DNA of 64,000 nt from Eunapius fragilis (taxonomy: Eukaryota > Porifera > Demospongiae > Spongillida > Spongillidae): positions 7,108,673 to 7,172,672 of the forward strand of contig OY811973.1 of the NCBI GenBank assembly GCA_963681505.1, given 5' to 3'. The notes under the pieces were generated by a model. It was not told the origin of the DNA, ran no database searches, and saw only the letters and a program-made list of their open reading frames with translations. Within the stretch, counting starts at the first letter, position 1; each line of letters opens with the position of its first letter. Below, piece after piece: positions 50,519 through 61,089 of this stretch. Position numbers and translations under genes: made by a program.

Positions 50519-53500
50519 GAAGGTGGTGATGTATCCATTGTAGAAGGGTGGTGATTTAGTAATCCATTGTAGAGGAGTGGTGAAGGGTGGTGATGTAGAA
50601 CAGTGGTGAAGGGTGGTGATGTAGAACAGTGGTGAAGGGTGGTGATGTAGAACAGTGATGAAGGGTGGTGATGTAGAACAGTGATGAAGGGTGGTGATGT
50701 AGAACAGTGGTGAAGGGTGGTGATGTAGAACAGTGGTGAAGGGTGGTGATGTAGAACAGTGGTGAAGGGTGGTGATGTAGAACAGTGATGAAGGGTGGTG
50801 ATGTAGAACAGTGGTGAAGGGTGGTGATGTACAACAGTGGTGAAGGGTGGTGATGTAGAACAGTGGTGAAGGGTGGTGATGTAGAACAGGGATGAAGGGT
50901 GGTGATGTAGAACAGGGATGAAAGGTGGTGATGTAGAACAGGGATGAAGGGTGGTGATGTAGAACAGGGATGAAGGGTGGTGATGTAGAACAGTGGTGAA
51001 GGGTGGTGATGTAGAACAGTGGTGAAGGGTGGTGACGTAGAACAGTGGTGAAGGGTGGTGACGTAGAACAGTGGTGAAGGGTGGTGATGTAGAACAGTGG
51101 TGAAGGGTGGTGAAGTAGAACAGTGGTGAAGGGTGGTGATGTAGAACAGTGGTGAAGGGTGGTGATGTAGAACAGTGGTGAGGGGTGGTGATGTAGAGGA
51201 GTGGTGAAGGGTGGTGATGTAGAACAGTGGTGAAGGGTGGTGATGTAGAACTGTGGTGAAGGGTGGTGATGTAGAACAGTGGTGAAGGGTGGTGATGTAG
51301 AACAGGGATGAAGGGTGGTGATGTAGAACAGGGATGAAGGGTGGTGATGTAGAACAGGGATGAAGGGTGGTGACATAGAACAGTGGTGAAGGGTGGTGAC
51401 GTAGAACAGTGGTGAAGGGTGGTGACGTAGAACAGTGGTGAAGGGTGGTGATGTAGAACAGTGATGAAGGGTGGTGATGTAGAACAGTGATGAAGGGTGG
51501 TGATGTAGAACAGTGGTGAAGGGTGGTGATGTAGAACAGTGGTGAAGGGTGGTGATGTAGAACAGTGGTGAAGGGTGGTGATGTAGAACAGTGATGAAGG
51601 GTGGTGATGTAGAACAGTGGTGAAGGGTGGTGATGTACAACAGTGGTGAAGGGTGGTGATGTAGAACAGTGGTGAAGGGTGGTGATGTAGAACAGGGATG
51701 AAGGGTGGTGATGTAGAACAGGGATGAAAGGTGGTGATGTAGAACAGGGATGAAGGGTGGTGATGTAGAACAGGGATGAAGGGTGGTGATGTAGAACAGT
51801 GGTGAAGGGTGGTGATGTAGAACAGTGGTGAAGGGTGGTGACGTAGAACAGTGGTGAAGGGTGGTGACGTAGAACAGTGGTGAAGGGTGGTGATGTAGAA
51901 CAGTGGTGAAGGGTGGTGAAGTAGAACAGTGGTGAAGGGTGGTGATGTAGAACAGTGGTGAAGGGTGGTGATGTAGAACAGTGGTGAGGGGTGGTGATGT
52001 AGAGGAGTGGTGAAGGGTGGTGATGTAGAACAGTGGTGAAGGGTGGTGATGTAGAACTGTGGTGAAGGGTGGTGATGTAGAACAGTGGTGAAGGGTGGTG
52101 ATGTAGAACAGGGATGAAGGGTGGTGATGTAGAACAGGGATGAAGGGTGGTGATGTAGAACAGGGATGAAGGGTGGTGATGTAGAACAGTGGTGAAGGGT
52201 GGTGATGTAGAACAGTGGTGAAGGGTGGTGACGTAGAACAGTGGTGAAGGGTGGTGACGTAGAACAGTGGTGAAGGGTGGTGATGTAGAACAGTGGTGAA
52301 GGGTGGTGAAGTAGAACAGTGGTGAAGGGTGGTGATGTAGAACAGTGGTGAAGGGTGGTGATGTAGAACAGTGGTGAGGGGTGGTGATGTAGAGGAGTGG
52401 TGAAGGGTGGTGATGTAGAACAGTGGTGAAGGGTGGTGATGTAGAACTGTGGTGAAGGGTGGTGATGTAGAACAGTGGTGAAGGGTGGTGATGTAGAACA
52501 GGGATGAAGGGTGGTGATGTAGAACAGGGATGAAGGGTGGTGATGTAGAACAGGGATGAAGGGTGGTGACATAGAACAGTGGTGAAGGGTGGTGACGTAG
52601 AACAGTGGTGAAGGGTGGTGACGTAGAACAGTGGTGAAGGGTGGTGATGTAGAACAGTGGTAAAGGGTGGTGATGTAGAACAGTGATGAAGGGTGGTGAT
52701 GTAGAACAGTGGTGAAGGGTGGTGATGTAGAACAGGGATGAAGGGTGGTGATGTAGAACAGTGGTGAAGGGTGGTGATGTACAACAGTGGTGAAGGGTGG
52801 GGATGTAGAACAGGGATGAAGGGTGGTGATGTAGAACAGGGATGAAGGGTGGTGATGTAGAACAGGGATGAAGGGTGGTGATGTAGAACAGGGATGAAGG
52901 GTGGTGATGTAGAACAGTGGTGAAGGGTGGTGATGTAGAACAGGGATGAAGGGTGGTGATGTAGAACAGTGGTGAAGGGTGGTGATGTAGAACAGTGGTG
53001 AAGGGTGGTGATGTAGAACAGTGATGAAGGGTGGTGATGTAGAACAGGGATGAAAGGTGGTGATGTAGAACAGGGAAGAAGGGTGGTGATGTAGAACAGG
53101 GATGAAGGGTGATGATGTAGAACAGGGATGAAGGGTGGTGATGTAGAACAGGGATGAAGGGTGGTGATGTAGAACAGGGATGAAGGGTGGTGATGTAGAA
53201 CAGGGATGAAGGGTGGTGATGTAGAACAGGGATGAAGGGTGGTGATGTAGAACAGGGATGAAGGGTGGTGATGTAGAACAGGGATGAAGGGTGGTGATGT
53301 AGAACAGGGATGAAGGGTGGTGATGTAGAACAGGGATGAAGGGTGGGGATGTAGAACAGGGATGAAGGGTGGTGATGTAGAACAGGGATGAAGGGTGGTG
53401 ATGTAGAACAGGGATGAAGGGTGGTGATGTAGAACAGGGATGAAGGGTGGTGACGTAGAACAGTGGTGAAGGGTGGTGATGTAGAACAGTGGTGAAGGGT

Positions 53501-53560
53501 GGTGATGTAGAACAGTGGTGAAGGGTGGTGATGTAATCCATTGTAGAAGGGTGGTGATGT
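50519..53560. repeat. 26-bp minisatellite (second kind), about 117 copies, higher-order periods 806 and 390 bp
   Basis: The unit is AGGGTGGTGATGTAGAACAG then TGGTGA. Since 26 is not divisible by three, three units (78 bp) make 26 codons; the unit has no minus-strand stop in any phase, giving three overlapping minus frames of 375-1048 codons (TSPPFTTVLHHHPSPLFY), which are artefacts. The rare variant GTAGAGGAGTGG occurs at about 51195, 52001 and 52391, spaced 806 (31 units) and 390 (15 units). The variant ACAACAG at 50831 and 51637 is also 806 apart. Confidence 0.95.
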
Positions 53561-53731
53561 AATGTCATGTCAGACATTCCACTCTCAGTATTGGTCTGAA
53601 CTGATGCCAATGTACCTGACAGTGTTACAATATCTCAATGCTCCTGGTCACCACTGAATTTATGGCTACATTGAATGTACAGATGACATCATGAATTGCG
53701 AGTTATACTACATGTAACCTTTTTTCTGAAG

Positions 53732-53936
53732 GTCCCGTTACTCAATAGACCAAAGCATTTGTGACAAACAAGATCGTGTGTACGAGGCATCTTTGAACGC
53801 TGACAGGGAAAAGGAGAAGAAGAGAATGGAGGAACTGAGGAGGGAGGAGGAGAGGAGAGGGGAGGAGGAGGAGAAGAAGAGGAAAGAGGAAGTTTGGAGA
53901 TGCGAAGAGAGTTGGGAGGAGGGAGAGGGAACCTTA
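53732..53936 (+). pseudogene. FAF2: FAF2 exon, charged coiled coil before UBX
   Basis: Acceptor TCTGAAG ends at 53731. It reads SRYSIDQSICDKQDRVYEAS then LNADREKEKKRMEELRREEE and so on, matching FAF2 LRQQQDEAYLASLRADQEKE then RKKREERERKRRKEEE. The phase matches the donor at 48642. The 3' boundary is not clear; the frame stays open to 54095 without further similarity. Confidence 0.75.
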
Positions 53937-54273
53937 TGTGTGTTCCTCATTACTTGCACAGCCATATATCCCTCAGTGCAACTGCAAACGGAGGTGTATC
54001 GTTTACCTTCTTATCCCCATGGCAACTTACAACACCCCCTCATTGGCAAATACTCTATGGCTGGACACACACTCTGGCAATATTGCAGGTGGTAATGCCT
54101 TGCAGCTTTGTGGTTTGTTTAAAGTAGGGAGGTCTACTTTGGCAGGAATTGCCATGGATAGTGTGGACCCAGCAGTAGTAGGCTAACCTCCTGGGGGTGG
54201 GGCCTTTATTGTTTATCTTTGTCTCCACGACAACTCAGCCACATGCCCTGGTATTTTGTGTCTTTGTTTGTAG

Positions 54274-54417
54274 GAATCAGCGTCCAGACGTTCCCATAGG
54301 GCCAACCTGATACCCCCTGAGCCCCTCCCAACTGATGCTGATGTGATCCATGTGGTGATCCGGGTACCAAGTGGAGAGAGACTGGAGAGAAGGTTCAGAG
54401 GGTCTGATAAGCTGGAG
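54274..54417 (+). pseudogene. FAF2: FAF2 exon, first half of UBX domain
   Basis: Acceptor TTTGTAG ends at 54273. The 144-bp exon encodes ESASRRSHRANLIPPEPLPT then DADVIHVVIRVPSGERLERR and FRGSDKLE, matching LPPEPSPDDPESVKIIFKLP then NDSRVERRFHFSQSL. Donor GTGTGG starts at 54418; phase 0, compatible with 55424. Confidence 0.8.
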
Positions 54418-55003
54418 GTGTGGCCAAGGGAGGGGGGAGGGGTCAAAGGGAGAGAGGGAGGGAGAGATATTGGTGGTGTCTGTTGTTGCAGCTATATCAC
54501 AATAGTGGTGTACATGCCCCGCCCCCTCAGAACCTGTTGTTTTTAGCATATGATACACACACACTATATTTATAACCTTGATTTGTCAACTTCTTGTGAT
54601 AAGTGGTGTGTGGTGATAGGTGGATGGTGTGGTGATAGGTGGATGGTGTGGTGATAGGTGGGTGGTGTGGTGATAGGTGGAAGTGTGGTGATAGGTGGGG
54701 AGTAAGGTGATAGGTGGGAGGTGTGGTGATAGGTGGGGAGGTGTGGTGATAGGTGGGTGGGCAGTTGTGCATGTCTTGTTTAATCAAATTGGCCAATCCT
54801 TTTTTATGTTCTATGTACATGTATGTGACCTGAACTTTCATTCTATTCAATGTGTAGCCATAGCTTCCATTTAAAAGCAGTAAATACTTTTTAGTTAGGG
54901 CGCTAACATTTGGTGTGTTTGCTGTAATGTTCTGATTATCTCTGGCATAAGATTACCACAAAGTGTAAAAAAAACGCTTTGCTGTGGGTAATCGTTTAGC
55001 ATA
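54418..55003. other. FAF2 intron with GTGGTGATAGGTGG minisatellite
   Basis: Positions 54600-54765 hold about ten copies of an 18-bp unit, also present at 23370-23480. The rest matches unit 1. Confidence 0.6.
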
Positions 55004-55163
55004 CACTGTGTGAAAAGGGTTGTTATACACTGTGTATAACATTAATTAGCAGCGTATAACATATGTATAACGGTGAGTATGGAGACGTTATATGCAATAT
55101 TACGTATAACGTCTCCATACTCACTGTTATACAGTATCGTATAACAACCCTTTTTACCCAGTG
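55004..55163. mobile_element. 160-bp foldback MITE present only in unit 2
   Basis: The ends CACTGTGTGAAAAGGGTTG and CAACCCTTTTTACCCAGTG are inverted, and an inner palindrome (GGAGACGTTATA / TATAACGTCTCC) is centred near 55098. The unit 1 site (about 23710-23722, GCATACAAAATG) is empty, so insertion followed the duplication. Confidence 0.8.
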
Positions 55164-55423
55164 AAATACAAACTGTTTGGTTGATCAAGCTCATTGCAAT
55201 CAAGAATTAACATTTAATGTCATGGATGTACAAATTGAAGTTACACCTGAATTTAGAGGGCTTCATATTGTGATGTCACAACCTGTACCAGCTGATTAGG
55301 TGTGATTGCTCTTCCCTACGTTTCCTTTTCACCTTATTCCTTCTCCATCCTTCTCTTCCCTCTCCCTCCTTCCCCTCTCCCTCCTCCCCCTGTTGCTCCT
55401 CCTTTTTTCCTTCCATTCATCAG

Positions 55424-55522
55424 GGAGTATATAACTTTGCTCACAGTTGTCCAGATGTGTCTTACGACTTCACGCTGATGTCAAACTTTCCTCATAAGGA
55501 GCTTTGCTGCACGCCTGATTGA
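55424..55522 (+). pseudogene. FAF2: FAF2 last exon, unit 2, shortened
   Basis: Acceptor CATCAG ends at 55423. It reads GVYNFAHSCPDVSYDFTLMS then NFPHKELCCTPD and meets TGA (55520). The unit 1 exon has GATGGGGGT here and continues 23 residues further. The p97-binding FPR is changed to FPH. Both changes suggest loss of UBX function in this copy. Confidence 0.8.
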
Positions 55523-55664
55523 GGTCCACTCCTCTCTGAGCTAGGTCTGGGGACCAAGTGTGCACTGTATATAAAAGATGAAAGTGCATAGTTGTGTTGG
55601 ACACAAGTGTTGTAACAAGGCCTTCATTTTACCAATCACTGAGTGAAATGTTATTGTTGTGTTT

Positions 55665-55770
55665 GCAACACCCCACCAGCACTATGTACCCCTCCATTAC
55701 CACCCCACCAGCACTATGTACCCCTCCATTAACACCCCACCAGCACTATGTACCCCTCAATTAACACTTC
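55665..55770. repeat. 32-bp minisatellite, about 3 copies
   Basis: Same unit as 24240-24440. Confidence 0.85.
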
Positions 55771-57149
55771 ACACTCCTTCACCAGCAACTACACACTACC
55801 CTTAATGTTTAAATGGTCACACGTTACCCTTTAGGAACGAATGTTCCCCAAGGGTAACGCACATTGATGGCTTGTATTTTTCATTGTACTATAAGTAGAA
55901 GATCGATTAACAGGCATGTGATGCACACAACTATTTACTTTCCCACCTGTGCTCTTTCTTGATTTTTGACGTTGCATTTGTCACCGCTTGTCACCGTTAT
56001 TTAAGCTATTCATTGTTGAAATCGATGGTGTGATGATTTGCCAGTAGTACGATTGAAAGCATGCAGTGTTGAGCAGGAGGAAGTATGTGTCCGTATTTTC
56101 AAGGAAAAGAACAATGGACACTACTACTGTGTGACGTGCAGTCGGCCAACTGATGGCTTTGTTGTGACTGTAGTTTGCTGTCAGAAAGTCTAGAGGATCC
56201 AGGTATGCAGCCACAAGGAGGATCCCAATATATGGTCTGATATCAGGAACATGAAATTCAACACTCTGAATAAGACACCTTCAGTTTTAATCATTACAAT
56301 GTGTATTCCAAACATTTTTCAAAACTTGATTATTGGGACCATGGTTACATTACCCCTGGGGAACGTGATGCTTGATAGATATTAAATACTGATTTATTAT
56401 GCTATGAGTAATGAACAATTTAATATTAAAAGGTAAGTTAGTTGACATGTTAAAGTCAAACAGTGGTGTGGGGACTGCTTGGAGGTTTGAGCTCTAACAT
56501 ATCACTAGGTAGTGCCAGGGAGTTCCAAATAGGAGCCACAGGCTAGCAAAGGTTGGTGGGAGTAGTATCATTCCAGTTTTGTGTTTTTCTGTACTTCATA
56601 GAATTGAGATCATTCATTTTAGATCTGATTCAATGACAAGACTTGTAGACTTTTTCATCATAAATAATATATTGTTTAATGGTAAAGTTCATCGCCATAT
56701 TTAGCTTACCACGTATAGGTATTACAGTAGATAGTTCACTACAAAAAACATTATTAAATGAATCAATCAAAGCACTTTAGACAAGTGTGCCTAGCAACCA
56801 GTAGGGATGGGAGGGGAACTTACCATACAATGTGGGAGGCTCCTGCCTCCATGCTCATACAAGATGACCACAATGACATCATTTAACATTGGTGTTTGTT
56901 GACTGCACAACACAAAACACGTCCATCACAACTAGCTTATACATCACATCTAGACACAACAATAATGACTGCATGAATATGTGGTGTGTGCATGTGTACC
57001 AGTCTGTGGCAGGGGCCAAATGGGTGCTATTTAGAGGAGGTAGGCCACACCTCCCTTAGGGGGAAAAAACTCCCGACCTCATTGAGGAAAAGACCCAATA
57101 CATTCTGCATTAAGTCCAGCGACTGCACTTCAGCTATCTGCATAGCCTT
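55771..57149. other. Intergenic sequence shared with unit 1
   Basis: Matches 24441-25799. The minus-strand 77-codon frame at 55981-56214 is retained. No recognised gene. Confidence 0.4.
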
Positions 57150-57490
57150 GGCACCATGTGGCCTGACCCTCATGACCCTGACTTCACCATGTGGCCTGAC
57201 CCTCATGACCCTCGCTTCACCATGTGGCCTGACCCTCATGACCCTGGCTTCACCATGCGACCTGACCCTCATGACCCTGGTTTCACCATGTGGCCTGACC
57301 CTCATGACCCTGGCTTCACCATGTGGCCTGACCCTCATGACCCTGGCTTCACCATGTGGCCTGACCCTCATGACCCTGGCTTCACCATGTGGCCTAACCC
57401 TCATGACCCTGGCTTCACCATGTGACCTGACCCTCATGACCCTGGCTTCACCATGTGGCCTGACCCTCATGACCCTGGCTTCACCACGAT
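57150..57490. repeat. 33-bp minisatellite, about 10 copies
   Basis: Same unit as 25800-28680, mostly the TGTGGCCTGACC variant. It probably approximates the pre-expansion state. Confidence 0.95.
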
Positions 57491-58668
57491 GTTCATACCA
57501 TTGGAATGGCAGTAACATTTCAGGTATTATTTTGAAATTGAAGTTAGCATATCACCTTCACTCCCATAATCATGTTGAGGGATTGACAGATGGGGAGGGG
57601 GTGGTGTGCTAGGGGTATACTACACCTCCCACTCTGCAATGACTGACATCAGTTTATAATTCAGAACAGGTTGTGGTCTGTGCTGAAACAAAAGTACTCG
57701 GGCGGGGTCTTTCATTTGTACCTAAACCAAAGTCTGTGTATCCAAAAAGATCGCTTGCTTGGAGCTGAGACTCTGTTATCAATTCAGGGGTGTGCCTATG
57801 AAGAAATCTGTATTTCAGCCTAACAGCATATAAAGGATTATTGACCAAGGGGGAGGGGTTTTGGGGAAGCGTTATATGCTCACCCAATGTGGTCTGGGGC
57901 GAAGCCCCAGCCGATTTAACTTTTCCGTATTTGTTGCTAGCAAAACTTCCACCAGCGCATGCTACTACAATGAAGTGTTGATATAAATAGGGAATCATTT
58001 ATGGAACGCATATATGTTGATGTGAATTTTACGTGTATAGGAAATACATGTATTAATGCATTTCTATGTGCGTTAATTAATTTCATCATCCATTCATATG
58101 AATATACGCATGTAAACTGACTCAGTACCGGATCTAGTGGGGGGAGGAAGTATTTAAACCTCCCCCCTTCCCAGCCCTTCGATAATAGCAGGAAATTAGG
58201 CAGTTTGCATTGATAGTTGTGAATAAATCATTATAAAAACCCTCTTTACATGCTGCCACGCTTCTTCGTATGTTCGCCCCCCCCCCTGTGTAGTGATATA
58301 CATGTCTACATATGCTAATTTGCATCGCGCAGATTTCATTAATCGCGGCATTAATGCGCATACGTATGCAGTTCAATCACAAATTGCATGCAAATAACAA
58401 CTGGTCGTCATATGAATTATGAAAACTCCAAACGTATAATTGTGACGGCTGGCATTACGGTTCATATATTCGTTGGCAACACTTTGAATAATCACCAGAT
58501 TCACAGAGGCGTTGTGGTTGGGGGGGGAGTGGGTGGGTGGGGGGGAGGGGGGGGGGGAACCAGAGGTGTACGTGTATTCATTAATACTCACGCGACAAAA
58601 ACCAGTAATAAACGCGAGAGGAGCAGAGTATAACACGACAAACTTGTCCGGGATAACAAAGTGAAATT
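57491..58668. other. Upstream region of kinase gene III
   Basis: Matches 28681-29816. It holds the 114-codon minus-strand frame (57654-57998) and a G-rich run at 58518-58557. It should contain the gene III promoter; no clear core element was identified. Confidence 0.4.
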
Positions 58669-58683
58669 ATGTCTACTGCACAG
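58669..58683 (+). CDS. First coding exon, kinase gene III (MSTAQ)
   Basis: ATGTCTACTGCACAG followed by donor GTATGTATC, as in gene II. Without splicing the frame stays open for 116 codons (to 59019) and reads VRVENKISVGAGCTYVTVSF then LEAELIAIEVKARGLYNPLS; the gene II copy has a stop after 74 codons. Confidence 0.7.
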
Positions 58684-59302
58684 GTATGTATCAGGTTTCT
58701 CGACAAGGTGAGGGTGGAAAATAAAATTTCAGTGGGAGCTGGATGCACGTACGTGACCGTTTCATTCTTAGAAGCTGAATTGATCGCAATTGAAGTGAAG
58801 GCAAGGGGCTTATATAACCCCCTAAGTCTTCCAAGCTTCCAGCAACCACGCCTAATTCAGATTAGTTTATTTCAAGGCTACCCAATAAAATACGCCGAAG
58901 TCTTCTTACTCGCAGAAGAAATTAATGACCTTAGTAGTACTGGCTTAGTTAGTGTAACGTTACCTCTCAAAGTTCAGGCTACGCCAAACTATAGTGTTTA
59001 CTGGCTCGGTTTCACCTGAGCACGTGATATAAAAACCATTGATTTGATAACTATTAGAGAATTCACTTTCAAATGAGTAATGGTACATGTACCTCTTCCC
59101 CAGCCAGCCTTTCGTCGGTTGATTAATTGTTATAGTAAAACTTTTCATTATTATTGGCATGTGGTAAATCTAACTAACTTAGTAGATGTCAAGTGCTGGG
59201 CAGATAAGATGTGATCATCAATTATATTAATACTCAAATGATCATGGTTAGGATATGTGTTATAGTACTTCATTTTCATATGTGTACATTTGTCCACTAC
59301 AG

Positions 59303-59386
59303 CTAGTTGAAGCATGCAGGGCTGGAGATGTGAGAGCTGTCCAGCAGCTCCTGTCACGTGGTGTTGGTGTGGATGATGAGTATGGG
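59303..59386 (+). CDS. Exon 2, first ankyrin repeat, kinase gene III
   Basis: The 84-bp exon encodes LVEACRAGDVRAVQQLLSRG then VGVDDEYG. Acceptor CACTACAG ends at 59302 and donor GTATGTACATG starts at 59387; phase 0. Later exons of gene III lie beyond the window, whose last 40 bases match the sequence about 200 bp upstream of the ankyrin exons at 6278 and 35835. Confidence 0.8.
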
Positions 59387-60210
59387 GTATGTACATGTGT
59401 ATGATGAGTATGGGGAGGTATGTACATGTGTATGTTGAGTATGGGGAGGTATGTACATGTGTATGTTGAGTATGGGGAGGTATGTACATGTGTATGTTGA
59501 GTATGGGGAGGTATGTACATGTGTATGTTGAGTATGGGGAGGTATGTACATGTGTATGTTGAGTATGCGGTGGTATGTACATGTGTATGTTGGTATGGGG
59601 AGGTATGTACATGTGTGTGTTGAGTATGGGGAGGTATGTACACGTGTATGTTGAGTATGGGGAGGTATGTACATGTGTATGTTGAGTAGGGGGAGGTATG
59701 TACATGTGTATGTTGAGTATGGGGAGGTATGTACATGTGTATGTTGAGTATGGGGAGGTATGTACATGTGTATGATGAGTATGGGGAGGTATGTACATGT
59801 GTATGTTGAGTATGGGGAGGTATGTACATGTGTATGTTGAGTATGGGGAGGTATGTACATGTGTATGTGTATTTTGAGTATGGGGAGGTATGTACATGTG
59901 TTTGTTGAGTATGGGGAGGTATGTACATGTGTATGTTGAGTATAGGGTGGTATGTACATGTGTATGTTGGTATGGGGAGGTATGTACATGTGTGTGTTGA
60001 GTAGGGGGAGGTATGTACATGTGTATTTTGAGTATGGGGAGGTATGTACATGTGTATGTTGAGTATGGGGAGGTATGTACATGTGTATGTTGGGTATGGG
60101 GAGGTATATACATGTGTATGTTGGGTATGGGGAGGTATGTACATGTGTATGTTGAGTATGTTAAGGTATGTACATGTGTATGTTGAGTATGTTGAGGTAT
60201 GTACATGTGG
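59387..60210. repeat. 31-bp minisatellite seeded by the exon 2 donor, about 27 copies
   Basis: The first unit begins at the donor. The exon end GATGATGAGTATGGG and donor GTATGTACATG reappear in every unit as GATGAGTATGGGG(AG)GTATGTACATG or the GTTGAG variant. Each unit is therefore an imperfect copy of the 5' splice site. Threonine/tyrosine/histidine-rich minus-strand frames (HMYIPPHTQHTHVHTSPYS) are by-products. Confidence 0.9.
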
Positions 60211-61089
60211 ACTGTTTGTATTAATGGTTGAGTAGTTTTATGCAAGTAACCTTTTATACTACAATAGGCAGTTAGTAATATGATACATTTAATGCTATCA
60301 TAAAATTGTCAATGTCAGTTTTATTACATAACTGGACTTGTTTTCTTCAAAACAAACATGGAGCTTATTACTGCAACCAGATCTTTGTTCATTGAACATA
60401 TGAATTGATGCTCTCATAAGGATAGGAGAGTGCTAAATAACCCTGAGGGGGAACATCCCCTGGACAAAGCCTCACTTCCATTCAACGTTCAGTCAAACAC
60501 ACAGTTTTGCGTTTGGTTCTGTGTCATAACAGAGAACAAAAATACTTGTGCCCACATCTCCCACTCCGTCACATCTGTTATTTGCCACCATTTTTCTTCT
60601 TCTCCTTCTCCTTCCTTCCACCACAAAGAACTCTAGCTAGAATTGTTGTTCAAGAACCTTAACAGCACCAATCGCGTCAGCATATATCTGGATTTTATCT
60701 TTAGTATATATGACCCATTGGGCGAAATACAAAAGCGATTAGTACCTAATTTGGTATACACAGCTTGATATACAAAACAATCTGGTACCCAGGCCATACA
60801 TCTACTACGTTATTCACTGACATATGGTAACCCACCTACCCTTTACGTTGGTTATTAATAGTCATCTGTTTGAAGAAATCAACAAGGCTTAAACCCACGA
60901 AGCGAATCCCATAAAGAAGGTGTCAGCTACGAGGCTGGTCCAGGAAAGAAGGACTATGAGCGTGACAGCTACGAGGCTGATCTGCTTCATCAGCCATGTA
61001 CATGTAAAATTTAAAATTGTCCAATTTGTTAATACAAGACCCAGATGTCCAGTCCCAAAAGATGACGCACTGCCGTAGGGGTCTTATTT
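60211..61089 (+). other. Intron of gene III with marker repeat
   Basis: Matches 30901-31829 including the segment GTGCTAAATAACCCTGAGGG (60430). No exon is recognised. Confidence 0.5.

Larger units (their letters stand above)
29817..58668 (+). repeat. Tandem unit 2, about 28.85 kb from start codon to start codon
   Basis: The interval from the gene II start codon to the gene III start codon defines one unit: kinase gene, transglutaminase/FAF2 relics, minisatellites and upstream region. Unit 1 is represented from about 3.2 kb to 29.8 kb and unit 3 from 58669 to the end, in the same order and orientation. Local order differs in the last intron of the kinase gene, and large indels come from minisatellites and transposons. 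Confidence 0.85.

Noticed and set aside
50464-53610. A 1048-codon His/Pro/Ser-rich minus-strand protein
   Set aside because: A 26-bp minisatellite whose unit lacks minus-strand stops in all phases; three overlapping frames are open, which a real gene would not show.
53778-54095. Independent Glu/Arg-rich small protein
   Set aside because: Its first part is the FAF2 pre-UBX coil, continuous in phase with the preceding FAF2 exon; the rest is intron.
59151-60245. Thr/Tyr/His-rich minus-strand proteins (HMYIPPHTQHTHVHTSPYS)
   Set aside because: By-product of the 31-bp array in the intron of gene III, open in several frames at once.
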